Shown in pieces: positions 8,435 through 17,463 of a DNA stretch of 64,000 bases; position 1 is the first letter of the stretch, and each line of letters opens with the position of its first letter. The notes beneath the pieces were generated by a model. The model ran no database searches, had not been told where the DNA came from, and saw nothing but the letters and a program-made list of their open reading frames with translations. A program made the position numbers and the translations under genes. The DNA lies in the NCBI RefSeq assembly GCF_017833295.1, contig NZ_JAFIBW010000001.1:1488001-1552000 (forward strand), given 5' to 3'. Source of the stretch: Methylobacterium sp. PvR107. GTDB lineage: Bacteria; Pseudomonadota; Alphaproteobacteria; Rhizobiales; Beijerinckiaceae.

Positions 8435-9538
8435 ATGGTCATGAGAGGCGCAGGCGATCAGCGATCGGGGGCGGTGCGGACCTGGCTCTACATCGTCGCG
8501 GCTCTCGTGGTCGCCATGGTGGCGGTGGGCGGAGCCACGCGTCTGACCGGGTCGGGCCTGTCGATCACCGAGTGGCGTCCCGTCACGGGGGCCATCCCGC
8601 CGCTTTCGGAGGCGAATTGGGCCGCCGAATTCGCCAAGTACAAGGACACGCCGCAATACAGCATCCTCAACCAGGGGATCGGCCTCTCCGCCTTCAAAGT
8701 GCTCTACGGCTGGGAGTGGGGCCACCGCCTGCTCGGCCGGCTGATCGGCCTCGTGTTCTTCCTGCCGCTGATCGTGTTCTGGTGGCAGGGTCGGATCAGC
8801 CGGCGCCTCGGCCTCGGCCTGATCGGCCTCGGCGTGCTCGGCGGATTGCAGGGCGCGATCGGCTGGATCATGGTCGCGTCAGGTCTCCAGCCCGGCATGA
8901 CCGCGGTGGCGCCGATCAAGCTCGCCCTGCATCTGACGACCGCCAGCCTGATCCTGGCCGGCCTCGTCTGGCTCGCGGCCGGCGAGCGCGGCGGCGTCCT
9001 GGCGCCGGCCGCGCCGCGCCTCCGCGCCTCCGCCGCGCTGCTGCCGGTCCTGATCCTGCTGCAGATCTTCCTGGGCGGACTCGTGGCAGGATCGCATGCA
9101 GGCCTCGTCTACAACACGTGGCCGACGATGGACGGCAATCTGGTGCCGCCGATGGACAGCCTGTTCGCCATCCGTCCGTGGATCGAGAACTTCGTCGACA
9201 ATCACGCGCTGGTGCAGTTCGACCACCGGATGACGGCCTATCTCGTCATCCTCGTCGCGATCGTGCACGCGATCGATGCTCGGTTGGCGGGCCCGGGCGG
9301 CATGGCCCGCCGGGCGACGGGCGTGGCGGTCCTGGCGCTGGCGCAGGCCGCCCTCGGGATCGCAACGCTTCTGCTCGCCGTGCCGCTCTGGGCGGCCCTC
9401 GCCCATCAGATCCTCGCGATGGCGATCCTGACGATGGCCACCGTTCACGCCTGCCTCAGCCGCGGAAGCGGGCGGGTTCAGCCCGCCGCGGCCGGGCTGC
9501 CGCTCGGGTTCGAAGGTTTGGCCGTGCGGGGCATCTAG
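8435..9538 (+). CDS. ctaA: Heme A synthase (COX15/CtaA type)
   Basis: 367 aa, eight hydrophobic segments. It converts heme O to heme A for aa3-type cytochrome oxidases, in the inner membrane. Family signatures are GGATRLTGSGLSITEWRP (about 32-49), the heme-ligand region EWGHRLLGRLIG (about 93-104), FDHRMTAYLVI (about 263-273) and HQILAMAIL (about 324-332). The length matches type 2 alphaproteobacterial CtaA. Start ATG at 8435; a second ATG lies two codons on. It stands alone here, apart from cytochrome oxidase subunit genes, and is followed by a strong terminator. Confidence 0.96.
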   Translation: MVMRGAGDQRSGAVRTWLYIVAALVVAMVAVGGATRLTGSGLSITEWRPVTGAIPPLSEANWAAEFAKYKDTPQYSILNQGIGLSAFKVLYGWEWGHRLLGRLIGLVFFLPLIVFWWQGRISRRLGLGLIGLGVLGGLQGAIGWIMVASGLQPGMTAVAPIKLALHLTTASLILAGLVWLAAGERGGVLAPAAPRLRASAALLPVLILLQIFLGGLVAGSHAGLVYNTWPTMDGNLVPPMDSLFAIRPWIENFVDNHALVQFDHRMTAYLVILVAIVHAIDARLAGPGGMARRATGVAVLALAQAALGIATLLLAVPLWAALAHQILAMAILTMATVHACLSRGSGRVQPAAAGLPLGFEGLAVRGI

Positions 9539-9543
9539 GCTTT

Positions 9544-9584
9544 CGTGCGGCGCAGCAGAGACGTTGCGTCGCACGAGACTTTTA
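9544..9584 (+). terminator. Rho-independent terminator after ctaA
   Basis: CGTGCGGCGCA (9544-9554) pairs with TGCGTCGCACG (9565-9575): eleven base pairs with one G-U, around a ten-base loop. GAC and four T's follow. It sits six bases beyond the ctaA stop codon. Confidence 0.8.
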
Positions 9585-9688
9585 CCCAAAGGACAGAAAC
9601 TCTGGGAAAACTCCATCTCCGCATTCCGCGCATGGAACGATCAAGACTTCTCAGGCCTTAAGCTGCACGCGTTGCAGGAGGCTTCAAG

Positions 9689-10372
9689 ATGTCTCTCGCG
9701 GATGATGGGCGGCCACTCTCCCTGACCTGGCACTACACGCCCCGGGAGATCGTGGCCGACGGCGTGATACACGGGCTGGGCGTCGTGCTCGGCCTCGCGG
9801 GTGCGGTGGCGCTCGTGGCCACGGCGGTCACGGCGCATCTCGGTCTCGGCGAGCGGGCTGCGGTCGTGGTCTACGCCACCGCGCTCGTGCTGATGCTCGG
9901 CGTTTCAGCGCTCTACAACCTCTACCCGGTCAGCCCGCGCAAGTGGCTGCTGCGCCGCGCCGACCACGCTCTGATCTACCTGATGATCGCCGGCACCTAC
10001 ACGCCGCTCGTCGCCCTCGTCGGATCGGGACCCCGCGCCTACGCGCTGCTGGCGATGATCTGGGCCGTGGCCCTCGTCGGCATCGTCGTGAAGCTGCTCC
10101 TCCCGGGCCGCTTCGATCGCCTCTCGATCGGGCTCTACCTGGTGCTCGGCTGGAGCGGCCTCTTCGCTTATGAATCCGTTATCGCGGCGCTTCAGCCGAC
10201 GGCTCTGTGGCTGCTGGCGATCGGTGGAGCGCTCTACTCGGTCGGCGTACTGTTCCATGTCTGGCGGACGCTGCCGTTCCAGAACGCGATCTGGCATGGC
10301 TTCGTGCTGGCTGCGACGGCTTGCCATTACGGAACCATCTGGGCCAGCCTGAACGGAATGTCTGTGGCGTAA
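9689..10372 (+). CDS. Hemolysin III / PAQR-like membrane protein
   Basis: 227 aa with seven hydrophobic segments. The hemolysin III (YqfA/YplQ) signatures are present: an N-terminal EIVADGVIHGLGVV with a conserved His, SALYNLYP, and DHALIYLMIAGTYTP in the middle. The end is LPFQNAIWHGFVLAATACHY, where two further His complete the likely metal site of this superfamily. AGGAGG at 9677-9682 fixes the ATG start. The biological role of bacterial members is uncertain; membrane homeostasis is suggested for some. Confidence 0.88.
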   Translation: MSLADDGRPLSLTWHYTPREIVADGVIHGLGVVLGLAGAVALVATAVTAHLGLGERAAVVVYATALVLMLGVSALYNLYPVSPRKWLLRRADHALIYLMIAGTYTPLVALVGSGPRAYALLAMIWAVALVGIVVKLLLPGRFDRLSIGLYLVLGWSGLFAYESVIAALQPTALWLLAIGGALYSVGVLFHVWRTLPFQNAIWHGFVLAATACHYGTIWASLNGMSVA

Positions 10373-10503
10373 ATTGAAATTCGTCCGGTAGAATTCCGGT
10401 TACCGTTCCGAGGAAAAGGTCGAAGCGATCCGTTTTCCTTTAAGTCCTCATCGACATCCGGTGGCGCATTGTTCTCAGGAGCGATCGTGCCGGGAGCGAC
10501 AAC

Positions 10504-11703
10504 GTGGAACCCACAACGAACGACGCCCGCAGCACGCAGCGTTATCGAATTCTCCACGTGTTCCGGGCGCCCGTCGGCGGATTGTTCCGGCACGTCGTCG
10601 ATCTTGCCCGTCTCCAGGCGGGATCGGGGCACGCCGTCGGCATCGTGTGCGACTCGACCACCGGCGGTGAGCGCGGCGCGCGCGCCCTTGCGGAGCTGAT
10701 GCCCAGCCTCGAACTCGGCCTGATCCGGATCCCGATGCAGCGCAATCCGCACCTGACGGACTGGGCCTGTCTCCGCACGGTCGGGAAGCGGGCCGCAGAG
10801 GTGGGCGCTGACGTCCTGCACGGACACGGCGCGAAGGGCGGTGCCTATGCTCGGCTCGCCGCAGCCGGCTCGACGATCCGTGCCTATACCCCGCACGGCG
10901 GCAGCTACAATTACCGGCCCGGCAGCCTGCTCCATCGCCTCTACATGGGCGCCGAAGGCGTGCTCGCCCGACGTACGGACGCCTTTCTGTTCGAAAGCGA
11001 GTACGTCGCTGGTCGGCACAGGGCCTTCGTGGGCGGCCCCGAGCGTGTGACGCGAATCGTTCACAACGGCATCTCGGAGGCCGAATTCGAACCGGTTGAA
11101 CGGGTGAAGGATCCGTTCGACCTGCTGTATGTCGGCGAATTGCGGGAGGCCAAGGGCCTGCCCTACCTGCTCGAGGCTCTGGTTCGGTTGCGGGCCGAGG
11201 GCCGGGCGCTGCGTCTGCTTTTGGTCGGCTCGGGTCCGGACGCCGAGATCCTGCGCGAGACGGTCGCGCGCCTCGGGCTTACCGGCGCGGTCTCCTTCGA
11301 GCCTCCGCAGGCGATCCGTTCCGTGCTGGCGCGGGGGCGCATCCTAGTCGTCCCGTCGCTCGCGGAATCGCTGCCCTACGTTGTCCTGGAAGCCGCTGCT
11401 GCGGCCCAGCCCCTCGTCGCCACGCGGGTCGGTGGCATTCCGGAAATCTTCGGCCCGGCCGCGCACGATCTCGTCCCCGCCCGGGATTCGGAGGCGCTCG
11501 CATCCGGCATCCGGACGGTGCTGGACGACGCGCCCGAGAGGCTTGCCGCCAAGGTCGGTGGTCTCAGCGAGTCGATCCGGCAGCGTTTCTCCCTGGAGCG
11601 GATGGGCAGCGAGGTCGTCTCCGGCTACGCGGCGGCGTTCCAGGCTCGGTCGGGCCACCGCAGCGCCGCGCATCGCGGGATCGCCGGGCCGCGGACCGCC
11701 TGA
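10504..11703 (+). CDS. Glycosyltransferase family 4
   Basis: 399 aa from a GTG start. GT-B fold: the N-terminal acceptor domain begins with YRILHVFRAPVGGLFRHV, and the C-terminal donor domain begins near LLYVGELREAKGLPYLLEAL. The EX7E motif lies at about 288-296 (ESLPYVVLE), followed by VATRVGGIPEIF, all typical of retaining GT4 enzymes that use nucleotide sugars on the cytoplasmic membrane face. It lies 143 bp before the priming glucose-phosphotransferase gene and probably adds a later sugar of the same repeat unit. Donor and acceptor are unknown. Confidence 0.9.
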   Translation: MEPTTNDARSTQRYRILHVFRAPVGGLFRHVVDLARLQAGSGHAVGIVCDSTTGGERGARALAELMPSLELGLIRIPMQRNPHLTDWACLRTVGKRAAEVGADVLHGHGAKGGAYARLAAAGSTIRAYTPHGGSYNYRPGSLLHRLYMGAEGVLARRTDAFLFESEYVAGRHRAFVGGPERVTRIVHNGISEAEFEPVERVKDPFDLLYVGELREAKGLPYLLEALVRLRAEGRALRLLLVGSGPDAEILRETVARLGLTGAVSFEPPQAIRSVLARGRILVVPSLAESLPYVVLEAAAAAQPLVATRVGGIPEIFGPAAHDLVPARDSEALASGIRTVLDDAPERLAAKVGGLSESIRQRFSLERMGSEVVSGYAAAFQARSGHRSAAHRGIAGPRTA

Positions 11704-11846
11704 GCCCGGTGGCGGGAACGTGATCGCCACCGCTCCGCACGCCGCGCTGAATGCGCGGCGGTCGGCTCGCCCTTAAGTCTTCCGACAACGCTCCGTGCCA
11801 AGCTGCAGGTGAAGCAACCGCAGAGCGGCGCGGGGGGAGCCAATCG

Positions 11847-13367
11847 ATGAGCGCGTTCGACATCCGCGATCTTCTCGACGCGACGGGACCCCTCGAAGCG
11901 CGGCCGGGTGCGGTTCGCGCGGGGGCCGTGCCGCTCGCCGAGACCTCTGCGCCGGAAGCGGCGGCGATCTCACCTGTGGTGGTCGCCGGCCTCGTGCGGG
12001 CGCTCGAAGGCGCGCTGATCTTCGGTCTCGGCTCGCTGCTGCACCTGCTGATGCTGCAAGGGCGGGTCCCTTTCGGGCTGACCTATGCCGGGGCCATCGG
12101 CCTGATCGCCGTGACGACGGTTACGCTGACCCAGGCAGTGGGCGGCTACCGGATCGCCGCATTCCGGGCCTTCTTCAAGACCGCGATCCGGCTGATCGCC
12201 GCCTGGTCGATGACCTTCCTGATGGTGGCCGCCGGTCTGGTCCTCGCCAAGGTGGCGGACCATTACTCGCGGCTGTGGCTCGGGACGTTCTTCGCCACCG
12301 GGCTCGGCGCCCTTCTCGTCGGCCGCTTCGTCCTGTTCCGGATCATCGACGCACAGACCCGCGCCGGCCGTTTCGATCGGCGCACCGCGATCGTGGGCGG
12401 CGGCCAGCCGGCCGAGGATCTGATCGCCGCCCTGGAGACGCAGAGCGACAGCGGCATCCGCATCGTCGGCGTGTTCGATGACCGCAACACCGATCGCTCG
12501 TCGGATGTGGTGGCCGGCCACCCGAAGCTCGGCAACGTCGACGATCTGGTCGCCTACGCGCGGCATGCCCGCCTGGACCTGATCGTCTTCACCATCCCGA
12601 TTACGGCCGAGGCGCGTATCCTGCAGATGCTCGCGAAGCTCTGGGTCCTGCCGATCGACATCCGCCTCTCGGCGCACGCCGCCAAGCTGCGCCTGCGCCC
12701 GCGCAGCTACTCGTATCTGGGCTCTGTGCCGGTGCTCGACGTCTTCGACAGGCCGATCGCCGACTGGGATGTGGTGGTGAAGGCGCTGTTCGATCGCGGC
12801 GTCGGCCTGCTGATGCTCCTCGCGCTGTCGCCGATCATGCTGGCCGTCGCGCTCGCCGTTGGCCTCACCTCGCGCGGTCCGATCCTGTTCCGGCAGAAGC
12901 GTCACGGCTTCAACAACGAGCTGATCGAAGTCTACAAGTTCCGCTCGATGTACGTCGATCAGTGCGATGCCGGCGCGGCCAAGATGGTCACCAAGGGCGA
13001 TCCGCGCGTGACGCCGGTCGGCCGCTTCATCCGCAAGACCTCGCTCGACGAGCTGCCGCAGCTGTTCAACGTGCTGAAGGGCGATCTTTCCCTTGTCGGG
13101 CCCCGGCCTCACGCCCTGCAGGCGAAGGCGGCCAACACCCTGTACGACCAAGTCGTCGATGGCTATTTCGCCCGGCACAAGGTCAAGCCCGGCATCACCG
13201 GCTGGGCGCAGATCAACGGCTGGCGCGGCGAGACTGACACGTCCGAGAAGCTGCAGCGGCGCGTGGAACACGATCTCTATTACATCGAGAACTGGTCGGT
13301 CCTGCTCGACCTCCAGATCCTGCTGACCACGCCGTTCGCCCTGCTCAAGACCGAGAACGCGTACTGA
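11847..13367 (+). CDS. Undecaprenyl-phosphate glucose phosphotransferase (WcaJ type)
   Basis: 506 aa. It transfers glucose-1-phosphate to undecaprenyl phosphate to start exopolysaccharide repeat-unit assembly. The N-terminus has four hydrophobic segments (about 40-165). A CoA-binding-like Rossmann segment follows ([14 protein letters not shown]). The C-terminal bacterial sugar transferase domain begins with a membrane segment near 320 and carries [34 protein letters not shown] and [13 protein letters not shown]. The start at 11847 was chosen because GGGGGGAG lies just upstream; the frame extends to 11751 without support. Confidence 0.93.
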   Translation: MSAFDIRDLLDATGPLEARPGAVRAGAVPLAETSAPEAAAISPVVVAGLVRALEGALIFGLGSLLHLLMLQGRVPFGLTYAGAIGLIAVTTVTLTQAVGGYRIAAFRAFFKTAIRLIAAWSMTFLMVAAGLVLAKVADHYSRLWLGTFFATGLGALLVGRFVLFRIIDAQTRAGRFDRRTAIVGGGQPAEDLIAALETQSDSGIRIVGVFDDRNTDRSSDVVAGHPKLGNVDDLVAYARHARLDLIVFTIPITAEARILQMLAKLWVLPIDIRLSAHAAKLRLRPRSYSYLGSVPVLDVFDRPIADWDVVVKALFDRGVGLLMLLALSPIMLAVALAVGLTSRGPILFRQKRHGFNNELIEVYKFRSMYVDQCDAGAAKMVTKGDPRVTPVGRFIRKTSLDELPQLFNVLKGDLSLVGPRPHALQAKAANTLYDQVVDGYFARHKVKPGITGWAQINGWRGETDTSEKLQRRVEHDLYYIENWSVLLDLQILLTTPFALLKTENAY

Positions 13368-13377
13368 GCCGGTCTTC

Positions 13378-13403
13378 GGCCGGCGCCCGTCGGGACGCCG
13401 GCC
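13378..13403. terminator. Hairpin between convergent genes
   Basis: GGCCGGCG (13378-13385) pairs perfectly with CGCCGGCC (13396-13403) around a ten-base loop. It lies 11 bases past the glucose-phosphotransferase stop and 12 bases before the end of the opposing gene. There is no T-run, so termination is inferred from position and stem strength. Confidence 0.5.
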
Positions 13404-13415
13404 GCCGCGCACCGC

Positions 13416-13769
13416 CTACGGCAGGGCGCCGGCCTTCTCCTTGGCCTTCATGATCGTATCGCGGCAGCCCTGGGCGTCGCCGCCCTTGTCCTGCTCCCGG
13501 GCCTGGGCGACGAGCTTCTTGGCCTCCTCCACGCCCGCGGCGGTGGGCTTCACGTCAGCGTCCGACTTGGTGAGGGCCGGCGGCTTGTCGAGCGCCTTCG
13601 GAGAATTCGACGAGGTCGGGCCGCCCGGCGGCGTCGTGCCCGTCACGGAGGCGGCACCGGCACTGTCGAGACGCCGCTGCAGGGTGTCGACCTCGTCGGC
13701 GCATGGGGTCGCCAGGGCCGGCGTGGCTGCGGCGAGGGCCAGGGCTGCGAGGGCGAATCTGATCATCAT
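13416..13769 (-). CDS. Small secreted protein with a cysteine pair, lut-associated
   Basis: 117 aa with a clear signal peptide (MMIRFALAALALAAATPALA). The mature protein has Cys near its start (TPCADEV) and a second Cys in a C-terminal helix (GCRDTIMKAKEKAG). Between them is a low-complexity Gly/Pro/Thr/Ser linker. The last 33 residues align without gaps to the end of LutD at the same cysteine, with 9 identities, including KK, G, C, D and the final AxxxxG pattern. It lies downstream of lutH on the same strand, where lanmodulin is remembered to lie in M. extorquens AM1, but it has no EF-hand. Function unknown; an envelope role linked to the lut system is inferred. Confidence 0.7.
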   Translation of the reverse strand: MMIRFALAALALAAATPALATPCADEVDTLQRRLDSAGAASVTGTTPPGGPTSSNSPKALDKPPALTKSDADVKPTAAGVEEAKKLVAQAREQDKGGDAQGCRDTIMKAKEKAGALP

Positions 13770-13933
13770 TGAGGCGTTTCTCCACTGCACCTGAGCGCGA
13801 TCGGCTCCGGCTGCCCGCGATGCGGCGGGCCGCCACGTCCGGATGCGACTACCGTGGAGACGCCGGGCGCATCGGGCCGTTCCCGAGACAGGAGGCCGCA
13901 CCGCGCACTGGGAAACGGAAGCGGGCGCCCCCG

Positions 13934-13951
13934 GGCGGCCTGGAAGCCGCC
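13934..13951 (-). terminator. Hairpin downstream of lutH
   Basis: GGCGGC (13934-13939) and GCCGCC (13946-13951) form a six-bp stem with a six-base loop, about 30 bases past the lutH stop codon. No T-run follows, so it is only a candidate. Confidence 0.35.
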
Positions 13952-13981
13952 GAGAGCGCCCACAGCGGGTCGTGTCGTCCG

Positions 13982-16552
13982 TCAGTACTTGCGGATGATC
14001 GGCTCCGGCGACATCGGCACCGGGTCGGCGCCGAAGGCGTAGCGGATGCCGGCGTAGACCGAGAACGGCTGCGCCAGGGTCGTGGTCCGCGAATCGCTGA
14101 TCCGCAGGTTGCCGGCCACCGGGCCTGGCTCCGCGAAGGTGCCGAAGGTCGCGTAGCGGTTGTTGGTCAGGTTGGTAATCAGCCCGAAGACCTCGAGGTT
14201 TTTCGTCACCTGATATTTGGTCTGCAGGTTCATCGTGTAATAGGCCGGGAGCTTGCGGTTCAGGTTCGACTCGTCGCCGCGGAAGTAGGACGAGGAGAAG
14301 GCCTGGAGGTAGAGCCCAAGCTGCCAGTCTGGTGTGATGAAGTAGTCGAAGCCGGCCTTGATCTGGTGCGCCGGCACCAGCGGCACGATGTTGCCCTTGC
14401 GGACCTGGATCGCCCCATCATCGGCGAGCGGATTGTTGGGCGACGACAGGGTGCCGTTGAACTGGAAGGTCGCGTCGACCAGCGCGTAATTGGCGTAGAC
14501 CCGCAGGTAATCGGCCGTGTACTCGCTGCCGACCTCGATCCCCTGCCGCTGCGTCGAGGGCACGTTCACGAAATAGGCGCGCGCCGTGTTGCCGGGCGTC
14601 GCGAGCGACAGGATGTCGTTGCTGAGATCCGTGCGGAACGCACCGATCTTGTAGGTGATGACGCCGCCGTCATAGGTGTTCGGCAGCTGGCCCCGGAAGC
14701 CGACCTCGTAGGTCCGCGCCGTCACCTGCTTCAGCGGCGGATCGGCGACCAGCGAGTTCGGCAGGAGGCACGGCCGGTCCGGGTTGGCGCAAGCCAGTTC
14801 CAGCGGGGTCGGGGCGCGGTTCGACTCCGAGTAGCTGCCGTAGAGGTTCAGCGCGTCGAAGAAGCGGTAGGTCAGGCCGGCGACCGGGTTGATCTTGTTG
14901 TAGTAATGCGTGCCCGTCACGTCCGGAGAGAAGCCGGTGAGATCCTCGCTCTGGATGCGCGCGAAGTTGAGGCGTGCGCCGGCCGTCAGCGACAGCCGGT
15001 CGGTCACGTCGAGCGTATCGAGGGTGTAGAGGCCCATGTAGACATTCGAGCCGTTGACCGAGCTCGGCGCGATGCCGAGAGCGCCGGCTGTCCGCAATTG
15101 CGGCGTGCCGAGGCCCGGGATGTTGCCGTAATAGGGGTTGCTCGGGTTGGTGGTGATCGACAGGTCGGGGTTGATGACTCCGAGGGTGCTGGACGACTTG
15201 AACGAGTAGTTCGCCGTGTCGATGCTGCCGCCGACCACGAAGGTGTTGGGCAGGCCGAACACCCGGTCGCGGTTCGAGGCCTGGAGCGAGCCGCCGAAGC
15301 CCGTGGCCTCGGTCCGGGTCGTGTCCAGGGTGCCGTAGGGGATGTTGGCCCGGAACGGGATGCGCTGGTTCTGCTGGCCCAGGATCAGGAACTGATTGCG
15401 GAACGCGAGCTGCGACTGGCCGGCGGACGGGCTGAACCCGTCATCCTGGTAGCAGAGATTGCCGCGGAAGCTGGAGCGCGTGCTGCAATTCTCGAAGTTG
15501 CCGTCGTTGCCATCCACGTAGGTCTGGCTGAAGCGGCGGAAATAGGCGTTGCCGGCCAGATCCCAGGTCGGCGAGATGTCGACGCGGCCGGTGAGCTGAA
15601 GCGAGCCGACCTCGGTGGTGGTGGTCTGCGGGAAGGTGAAGATCGCCCGCGGGTCGCGATGGGTGAAGTCGACCGGCGTCGCGGCGGCGGCACCGTAGAA
15701 GCTGCGGGCCGCGAGACCGATCAGGTGGAACTCGGAATCCTGCGAGCGGTAGCCGAGATCGGCGTAGAGCCGGCCGATCGTGCTCGGGCTCTCGTAGCGC
15801 CAGCCGCGGTCATTCAGCCCGTCGCCGGTGAAGTACACGCTCCAATTGTCGACGACCTTGCCATATTGCAGGTAGCCGGCGGTGCGGGCATCGGAGCCGC
15901 CCCAGGCGGCGATCTCGGTGCCCTGCCAGGTGAAGCCGTTCTTCATCTGGATGTTGACTGCGCCGCCCAGCGCGTTGAGGCCGAAGACCGGGTTGCCGGT
16001 GACCACGTCGATCCGCTGGATCGCCTGCTGCGGGATCAGGTCGAAATTGACGACGTCGCCGAAGGCCTCGTTGATGCGCACGCCGTTCTGGTAGACGGCG
16101 AGCCCCTGCGGCACGCCCTGAACCGGCGAGGCCGTGAAGCCGCGATAGGTCACGTCCACGCGGTTGTTGTTGCCCTGCGAGTCGGAGATGTTGAAGCCGG
16201 GCGTGCGCCTTGCCAGCGTCGTGACCAGATTGCCGCTGGCCTGATCGATGGCGAGGTCGCTCGCGGTGACCGACTCGACCGTGCTCGGGATCTTATCGAG
16301 GGGCTGCTCGCTGCCGCGCAGGCGGGTCAGGCCGGTCGGCGGCACGGACCCGTTCGGCGGCACCGGGCCGGGACCGTTGAAGGTCTGCGCCTGGCTCGAA
16401 CTTCCGCCCCCTGAGCCAACCGGCGTCGTGGACACCACGCTGATCTCGCCCAGCGTCACCGATTGCTGAGCCTGAACGCTCCCCGACAGGACCGTTCCGG
16501 CGAGCACCGATGCAGACGCGACCAAGCTGCTCCGCAACGCGCGAAGTGACAT
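13982..16552 (-). CDS. lutH: TonB-dependent receptor, LutH-like (lanthanide chelate uptake)
   Basis: 856 aa from the ATG at 16552, which starts a signal peptide (MSLRALRSSLVASASVLAGT) ending at QAQQ. Next come a possible TonB box (GEISVVS) and a linker rich in Gly, Ser and Pro. The plug domain shows DVTYRGFTASPVQG, INEAFGDVVNFDLIP and NALGGAVNIQMKNG. A long beta-barrel has repeated aromatic strands and the family end ANYALVDATFQF...YAGIRYAF, plus a 16-residue tail. In AM1 the homolog at the end of the lut operon is needed for lanthanide uptake; the ligand here is inferred from synteny. A 257-bp gap with a hairpin separates it from lutG. Confidence 0.88.
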   Translation of the reverse strand: MSLRALRSSLVASASVLAGTVLSGSVQAQQSVTLGEISVVSTTPVGSGGGSSSQAQTFNGPGPVPPNGSVPPTGLTRLRGSEQPLDKIPSTVESVTASDLAIDQASGNLVTTLARRTPGFNISDSQGNNNRVDVTYRGFTASPVQGVPQGLAVYQNGVRINEAFGDVVNFDLIPQQAIQRIDVVTGNPVFGLNALGGAVNIQMKNGFTWQGTEIAAWGGSDARTAGYLQYGKVVDNWSVYFTGDGLNDRGWRYESPSTIGRLYADLGYRSQDSEFHLIGLAARSFYGAAAATPVDFTHRDPRAIFTFPQTTTTEVGSLQLTGRVDISPTWDLAGNAYFRRFSQTYVDGNDGNFENCSTRSSFRGNLCYQDDGFSPSAGQSQLAFRNQFLILGQQNQRIPFRANIPYGTLDTTRTEATGFGGSLQASNRDRVFGLPNTFVVGGSIDTANYSFKSSSTLGVINPDLSITTNPSNPYYGNIPGLGTPQLRTAGALGIAPSSVNGSNVYMGLYTLDTLDVTDRLSLTAGARLNFARIQSEDLTGFSPDVTGTHYYNKINPVAGLTYRFFDALNLYGSYSESNRAPTPLELACANPDRPCLLPNSLVADPPLKQVTARTYEVGFRGQLPNTYDGGVITYKIGAFRTDLSNDILSLATPGNTARAYFVNVPSTQRQGIEVGSEYTADYLRVYANYALVDATFQFNGTLSSPNNPLADDGAIQVRKGNIVPLVPAHQIKAGFDYFITPDWQLGLYLQAFSSSYFRGDESNLNRKLPAYYTMNLQTKYQVTKNLEVFGLITNLTNNRYATFGTFAEPGPVAGNLRISDSRTTTLAQPFSVYAGIRYAFGADPVPMSPEPIIRKY

Positions 16553-16746
16553 TCCCAACCCCCGTGGCCCGAGACCCATGCTCGTTGTCGACGAGCTTGT
16601 GATCACTCATGCCGAGTGGCGGGGATGCGCACAATTGTCCGTGAACCGCGATCGCGCTGTTTTGGCGGTCTTTCCCCCGCCGCGCCGCGGATGCCGGCTC
16701 GACGTGATGAAACCGCAACAGTTTCTTGAGCGCGATCAAGCACTTA

Positions 16747-16767
16747 GGGAGCATTCGGCAAGCTCCC
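16747..16767 (-). terminator. Hairpin between lutG and lutH
   Basis: GGGAGC (16747-16752) and GCTCCC (16762-16767) form a six-bp stem with a nine-base loop, 43 bases beyond the lutG stop codon on the transcribed strand. It could attenuate read-through so that the receptor gene is expressed differently from the ABC genes. There is no T-run, so this is weak evidence. Confidence 0.35.
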
Positions 16768-16809
16768 CGGGATGATGTGGCAAAAGGCGTCTGTATCCGC
16801 AGAACGGCT

Positions 16810-17463
16810 TCAGAGCCGTGCCTGGATCATCCGCGCGATCTCACCCAGACGTTGCTCGAGGAGCTGGGGAACCTCGCAGACATAGGTGAGGGACTGGCTG
16901 CGCTCCTGGAAGATGCGGCGGTCCCAGGCGAACTTCGTCTCCAGCTCCGACTGATCCTTGGGGAGCTCCGTCGCATCGGAGGCGCTCGGCGCATCCTTGA
17001 CCTGGCTGATCTTGTCGGCCTCGTCGCGGATCCGCTCCGCCATCCGGCGCTGGCCCTGGGCGTAGCGGGCGATGCCGCCGACCACCTTGTCGCGCTCGCC
17101 GTTGATCACCTCGAACACGCCGGCGTAGACCCGGGTCAGGGCCTTGTCCTTGGCGTCCTTGTCGGTGCCGGCCTTTCCGGTGAACTCGTCGAGGAGCGGT
17201 CCGACCTGCGAAAGCTCGGTGCGCCGAGAGGCGATCTTCTGGGCGAGCACCGCGGCATCGTTGTCGCTGCCCCAATCGCCGGCCGCGGCGATGTCCGGGC
17301 CCGTCCAGAACTGGCCGGGGCTCAGGGTTGCGACCTTACGCTGGACACAGGGCCAGTCCGGATCTTGGCGCGGCTGCGCCAGCGCCGGTCCCGCGAGGAG
17401 GCTCAGCCCGAGCGCGGTGCCGAGGATGCGGAAGTCAAGAGGGTTCATCGGAACGGGCTCCAT
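16810..17463 (-). CDS. lutG: LutG-like exported protein
   Basis: 217 aa. The start ATG at 17463 shares one base with the lutF stop codon. An internal ATG at 17448 (MNPLDFRIL) also begins the signal peptide, which ends at ALAQ. The mature protein is mostly helical and charged, with predicted coiled-coil character over about 70-190. It has two cysteines, C39 near the mature start (DWPCVQRKV) and C196 near the end (TYVCEVP), which could close a helical bundle. No known domain is recognised. Periplasmic location and a part in lanthanide handling are inferred from its place in the operon. An Asp-rich stretch near residue 98 is not a proper EF-hand loop. Confidence 0.8.
   Translation of the reverse strand: MEPVPMNPLDFRILGTALGLSLLAGPALAQPRQDPDWPCVQRKVATLSPGQFWTGPDIAAAGDWGSDNDAAVLAQKIASRRTELSQVGPLLDEFTGKAGTDKDAKDKALTRVYAGVFEVINGERDKVVGGIARYAQGQRRMAERIRDEADKISQVKDAPSASDATELPKDQSELETKFAWDRRIFQERSQSLTYVCEVPQLLEQRLGEIARMIQARL

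Noticed and set aside
8395..9705. Long plus-strand frame (436 codons) over ctaA
   Set aside because: It is a high-GC shadow in another frame, rich in Arg, Pro and Gly, with no domain; ctaA is certain.
13769..16414. 881-codon frame opposite lutH
   Set aside because: Antisense shadow of the receptor gene; His/Arg/Val-rich with no motif.
17138..17190. EF-hand-like Asp-rich stretch in LutG
   Set aside because: Spacing does not fit the 12-residue loop: no Gly at position 6 and no Glu at position 12.
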